From an uncultured Collinsella sp. (GTDB taxonomy: Bacteria; Actinomycetota; Coriobacteriia; Coriobacteriales; Coriobacteriaceae): 16,985 bases of DNA. Every line of letters begins with the position of its first letter. Positions within the stretch are counted from its first letter, which is position 1. Both the position numbers and the translations under genes were made by a program. Positions 13,447 through 16,985 of this stretch are shown here, in pieces. Location of the stretch: assembly GCA_900549355.1 (NCBI GenBank), contig UROA01000022.1, positions 1 to 16,985 of the forward strand, given 5' to 3'. Below the pieces are notes generated by a model that ran no database searches, was not told where the DNA came from, and worked only from the letters and a program-made list of their open reading frames with translations.

Positions 13447-16400
13447 ATGGCAAACTATATCCCACAGCACTTTGAGCCTCGGGCCAAGGCCGTCAACGTC
13501 AAGGGCGTTGCCAACCGCGCCGTCGCAACCGTTTTGACGGCGGGCCTCATCGCTCAGCCGCTCATGTCGCCGCTGGCGGCAATCGCCGCACCGACGGCAG
13601 ATAACGGTGACGCCACGAAGGGCGACAGCGCTATCGAGAACACCGTTGCCACCGGTAACCAGGCGGTCGTAAAGACGGCTGCCCAGTTGGCCGAGGAGTC
13701 GGCAAAGCAGCTCAAGGACGCTCAGGCCGCCTACGATGCCGCCCAGAAGAAAGCCGACGCGGCGGGCCAGTCTCAAAAGCAGGCGCAGCAGCAAAAGAAT
13801 CAGGCCTCGCAGGCCGTGACCGATAACGCCGCCGAGCAGAACGAGGCCGAGGCAGCCGCGCTTCAGGAGAAGATCGACGAGCTTAAGGCGGCTGTTGACA
13901 AGGCCGAGCAGCAGCAGAAGAAGCTGGGCGACCTGAACGATCAGCTCGATCAGGCCAACAAGAGTGTCGAGGATAAGATCCAGGCGCTCAAGGACGCCAA
14001 GGCAAAGCAGGATGAGGCCAAGAAGGCCCTCGACGATGCGCAGGCCAAGCTCGAGGCCATGGGTATGGACGAGTACGAGGCCGCTAAGAAGGCCGTCGAG
14101 GACGCGCAGGCCAAGCTCAATGCGGCGAATGCCGATGTGAAGACGGCCGAGGGTGAGCTCGATGCCGCTAAGACCGCCGCCGACAATGCTGAGCAGGCAA
14201 AGAGTGATGCCGAGTCTGCTCTGACGACTGCCCAGGCCAAGAAGCAGGAGACCGCCAATGCCCTTGCCGCTGCGACCACCGCGTGCGGCAACGCCCAGGA
14301 TAAGCTGAACGACGCCCAGAAAGCGCTCGATGCCGCCATCTCGGGCACGGGCATCGATCTAAAAGCGCTTGAGGCCGCCAAGAAAGCTGCTGCCGGTGAG
14401 CTCAAGGACGCGCAGACCGAGCTTGATGCCGCGAAGGCTGCCGACGCCACCGCACAAACGAACCTCCAGGCCGCACAGACTGATGCCAGCGCCGCGCAGG
14501 AAAAGGTCAACGCCGCCAACGCTGCCGTTTCGTCAGCGCAGACTGCATACGACGAAGCCAACGGCAAACTCGGTGATTTGACCAGCAAATACAACACCGC
14601 CAAGGCTGCTTACGAGCAAGCTCAGCAGACCGAGGCCGACAAGAAGACAGAGTACGACCGTCTGGCAGAGGTCGCAAAGCAGAAGAAAAGCGCTCTTGAG
14701 AATGCTACCAGCGACTACAACAAAGCGAATGATGAATACAACACGGCCAGCGCAAACGTCAAAGCTCTTGAGCAGCAGATTTCTGAGCTAAAAGCAAACA
14801 TGACGGTGGATACGGATGCTGTCAAGGCTGGCCTGCTTGGCTTTATGAATCACATCGCAAGTAGTACGTCGTTTACTGCTGCTCAGCGTGCCAACGCGAG
14901 CGATGCGGCGAAGTTACTTGATGGGTCTGCTAGCAAGGCGGCATGGTATGACGACTATGTCAACTTGGATGCATCTGACGCTGACAATGCTTTTTCGCTC
15001 GTGAATCTGCAGAATACCTTGACCTACATGAATGCGGTCAATGGAATTCGTCGCGCAAATGGCTTGAGTGACATGAAGGTCAGCGTTGTCTCTATGGCGC
15101 AGTCGGCGCTCGATGTTTGCTATTCGTCGAATGTTTGGGACCACGCGGGGAACAGCGGCGAGGGCTTTTATATGTCCTATAACGAAAACCTTGCCGGACG
15201 TGCTGGCGCCTACAAGGGGTCAGATAATCCTAAAGATTGGGAAACATCCTTCGATAACGGCGACAAGTACGGCGATGATTGGCCGTTTATCGGTTGGTAT
15301 ACTGCGGAAAAGCGCGACTATGACAGGGGTGACTATAGCAACACCGGCCACTATGAGAACTTTATTGATTCAGGTGCTAATTCCTTTGGGTTCGCCGTCG
15401 GCTACGGTAAGGATGGCAACCGCTCAACGCCCGAGGATGACGGTGCACCCAGTCCTGTTTCAATTTATCAGGGAAACTGGGCCGAAGGCGATTTTACGGT
15501 TGACGAGTTCAAGAACCTGGTAAACACGTACGTAGACTCCGTTTATCATGCCGGTGGTACCGCCGCGCAGAAGGCGCAGCTGGCGCAGCTGCAAGATCAA
15601 CTTGCGGCAGCACGGAAGGCGCGCGATGTGAAAAACGATGCGCTTGGCTCTGCGGAGTCATCCCTCTATGCTGCCAAGAGTGCCGCGAATGAAGCGAACG
15701 GTAACGTTGCTGCTGCCAAGAGCGACTATGAAGCTGCGCAAGAGGCCACCGCTATCGCGAAGGCGGCATATGGCGCTGCCGATGTCAATTTGAAGAATGT
15801 TGACATCGAAACTCCTAGGGCAAATCTCAACGCTGCCAAGGACGAGGCGACCGTCGCGCAGGCCGCGCTTGACGACGCTAACTCCAAGCTCACCGAATGC
15901 CAGACGAACGCCTCCAAGGCTTCCGCCCGCAAGGCGAAGGCACAGGGCGATTACGATACCGCCAAGACAAAGTCCGATAAGGCCAACGAGGCGTATGACA
16001 ATGCCACGGCTTCGGTTAAGGACCTTGCCGCCAAGCGCGATGCCGCCCAGGCGGACCTTGCGAATAAGCAGGGCTCGCTTGACGAGGCAAAGAAGGCCGA
16101 CGATGCCGCCCAGGCTGGCGTTGACAAGGCTCAGGCCGCAGATACGCACGCCGCGACCGCTCTTTCGGACGCCAAGCAGGCAGTTGCCGCCAAGACGCAG
16201 GCCCTGTCCGACGCACAGGCGAAGGCCAAGGCCGCCGAGGGCGAGCTTGCCACCGCAAACAAGGCCTTCGAGCGCTTCGCCGGCGCCCAGAAGGCGGTCG
16301 ACGACGCCAAGGCCGCCTATGACGCTGCCGTCGCCGGTGTCGCCGATGCCCAGAAGCAGCTCGAGGCCGCCAACGAAGCCGTCGTCGATGCGAACCTCGA

Positions 16401-16905
16401 TATCGTCAAGGCCAAGGCAGAGCTTGCCAACGACGAGGCGCTCAAGGCCGATCTTGAGGCTGTCGACCACAAGGCATCCCTTGCCGCGGGCACGACGGGC
16501 AACGAGAAGCTGGTCAAGCTGAACGCTGCCTACGCTCGCTACAAGGCTGCCGTCGATGCTGCCGCTGGTCTCAAGGCTGCTCTGAGCGATGCCGATGCCA
16601 AGCTGTCCGATGCCAACGACGCCTATGCCGCCGCGCTTGCCGAGCTTGGCGATGCCAAGGATGCCCTGGCTGCCGCGCAGGCCGAGTACGACAAGTATCA
16701 TCCCAAGGCTGAGCCGCAGGCCAAGGCTCAGGTTGCGCAGGCTGCTGCAAAGGCCCCCGTTGCCAAGAAACAGGCTGCGCCTGCCGCGCTCGCCCAGACC
16801 GGTGATGACTCCGCGCTTGCGGGTGAGGTGTTCGTCATCGGTGGCATTACGCTCGTTGCCGCGGGCGTGACGCTGGGTGATCGTCGTCGCAAGCACATGT
16901 GGTGA
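13447..16905 (+). CDS. Large sortase-anchored surface protein with CAP/SCP-like domain between coiled-coil arms
   Basis: A 1152-residue secreted protein. An N-terminal signal sequence (about 20-48, hydrophobic AVATVLTAGLIAQPLM, cleavage likely after AIAA) leads into a long Ala/Lys/Asp/Glu-rich heptad coiled coil (about 70-450). Next comes a globular domain (about 452-700) with CAP/SCP/PR1 features: ALDVCYSSNVWDHAGNS, YNENLAGRAG and GHYENFID near 631-638. A second coiled coil (about 702-1083) follows, then a Pro/Ala/Lys wall-spanning stretch (1085-1114). The end is a sorting signal: LAQTG (1115-1119, an LPXTG variant), a hydrophobic segment and the basic tail RRRKHMW. It should be covalently attached to the cell wall and display the CAP domain away from the cell; CAP domains have varied adhesive, lipid-binding or proteolytic-regulatory roles, so the exact job is open. 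AAAGGGAG six bases upstream supports the ATG. Confidence 0.88.
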   Translation: MANYIPQHFEPRAKAVNVKGVANRAVATVLTAGLIAQPLMSPLAAIAAPTADNGDATKGDSAIENTVATGNQAVVKTAAQLAEESAKQLKDAQAAYDAAQKKADAAGQSQKQAQQQKNQASQAVTDNAAEQNEAEAAALQEKIDELKAAVDKAEQQQKKLGDLNDQLDQANKSVEDKIQALKDAKAKQDEAKKALDDAQAKLEAMGMDEYEAAKKAVEDAQAKLNAANADVKTAEGELDAAKTAADNAEQAKSDAESALTTAQAKKQETANALAAATTACGNAQDKLNDAQKALDAAISGTGIDLKALEAAKKAAAGELKDAQTELDAAKAADATAQTNLQAAQTDASAAQEKVNAANAAVSSAQTAYDEANGKLGDLTSKYNTAKAAYEQAQQTEADKKTEYDRLAEVAKQKKSALENATSDYNKANDEYNTASANVKALEQQISELKANMTVDTDAVKAGLLGFMNHIASSTSFTAAQRANASDAAKLLDGSASKAAWYDDYVNLDASDADNAFSLVNLQNTLTYMNAVNGIRRANGLSDMKVSVVSMAQSALDVCYSSNVWDHAGNSGEGFYMSYNENLAGRAGAYKGSDNPKDWETSFDNGDKYGDDWPFIGWYTAEKRDYDRGDYSNTGHYENFIDSGANSFGFAVGYGKDGNRSTPEDDGAPSPVSIYQGNWAEGDFTVDEFKNLVNTYVDSVYHAGGTAAQKAQLAQLQDQLAAARKARDVKNDALGSAESSLYAAKSAANEANGNVAAAKSDYEAAQEATAIAKAAYGAADVNLKNVDIETPRANLNAAKDEATVAQAALDDANSKLTECQTNASKASARKAKAQGDYDTAKTKSDKANEAYDNATASVKDLAAKRDAAQADLANKQGSLDEAKKADDAAQAGVDKAQAADTHAATALSDAKQAVAAKTQALSDAQAKAKAAEGELATANKAFERFAGAQKAVDDAKAAYDAAVAGVADAQKQLEAANEAVVDANLDIVKAKAELANDEALKADLEAVDHKASLAAGTTGNEKLVKLNAAYARYKAAVDAAAGLKAALSDADAKLSDANDAYAAALAELGDAKDALAAAQAEYDKYHPKAEPQAKAQVAQAAAKAPVAKKQAAPAALAQTGDDSALAGEVFVIGGITLVAAGVTLGDRRRKHMW

Positions 16906-16985
16906 TTCGGGCGTCGGCTCTGCAACGAACTTCAATTCATAACGGGACCGTCTCGTTAGCCAAACGATAAGGCCGGCGCGCTGTT

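Noticed and set aside
15658..16935. Long minus-strand frame opposite the second coiled-coil arm
   Set aside because: Gly/Leu/Val-rich low-complexity antisense of Ala/Asp/Lys repeats; the sense strand has signal peptide, domain and sorting signal.
1..16985. tRNA, rRNA, CRISPR arrays, transposase or integrase genes
   Set aside because: I looked for these on both strands and saw none; the cassette has no visible recombinase of its own.

Overview
The window looks like chromosome from a gut actinobacterium. Most of it (about 2.5-5.5 kb and 10.7-17 kb) is GC-rich, with GAG/CCC/GCC-type codons and a sortase-anchored Ala-rich surface protein, which best fits a Coriobacteriia member such as Collinsella (inference from style, not a search). 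Two stretches do not match that background. The left end, up to about 2.45 kb, uses a different codon set and could come from another actinobacterium, possibly bifidobacterial. The AT-richer block at about 5.7-10.74 kb looks like a horizontally acquired cassette.

Layout. 1-633: 3' part of nrdG (anaerobic ribonucleotide reductase activase), open at the left edge. 845-1702 and 1683-5465: an overlapping pair encoding a BcrAD/BadFG-type activase and a large second activase plus DUF2229/2-hydroxyacyl-CoA-dehydratase-like polypeptide; the Glu codons of the larger gene switch from GAA to GAG near 2.43-2.51 kb. A terminator follows at 5513-5544. 5813-6769 (minus): LysR-type regulator. 6928-10704 (plus): a tightly packed RiPP operon of two short Cys-rich precursor peptides, a radical SAM/SPASM maturase, an ABC exporter and a degenerate CPBP-type membrane protein. 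10739-10945: a broken copy of the 3' end of the dehydratase gene, followed by a 17-bp-stem terminator. 11062-11191: a 130-bp element bounded by 22-nt inverted repeats. 11385-11874: a 12-codon leader ORF coupled to a small membrane-anchored protein. 12000-13139 (minus): DUF389 membrane protein carrying an EF-hand-like loop. 13447-16905: a 1152-residue cell-wall-anchored protein with a CAP/SCP-like domain between two long coiled-coil arms.

How the parts fit. The RiPP cassette is a self-contained system: a divergent LysR regulator, two precursors (7 and 6 cysteines) with related N-termini, a maturase with the radical-SAM and SPASM cysteine sets expected for thioether-type crosslinking, an exporter without a peptidase domain, and a CPBP-like protein lacking recognisable catalytic histidines that may give immunity. 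It lies between an intact dehydratase gene and a second, broken 3' end of that same gene. This suggests it arrived by recombination at the 3' end of the dehydratase locus. The two precursors are the likeliest undescribed element here: both are short, one starts with GTG, and a longer overlapping frame hides them from ordinary gene calling.
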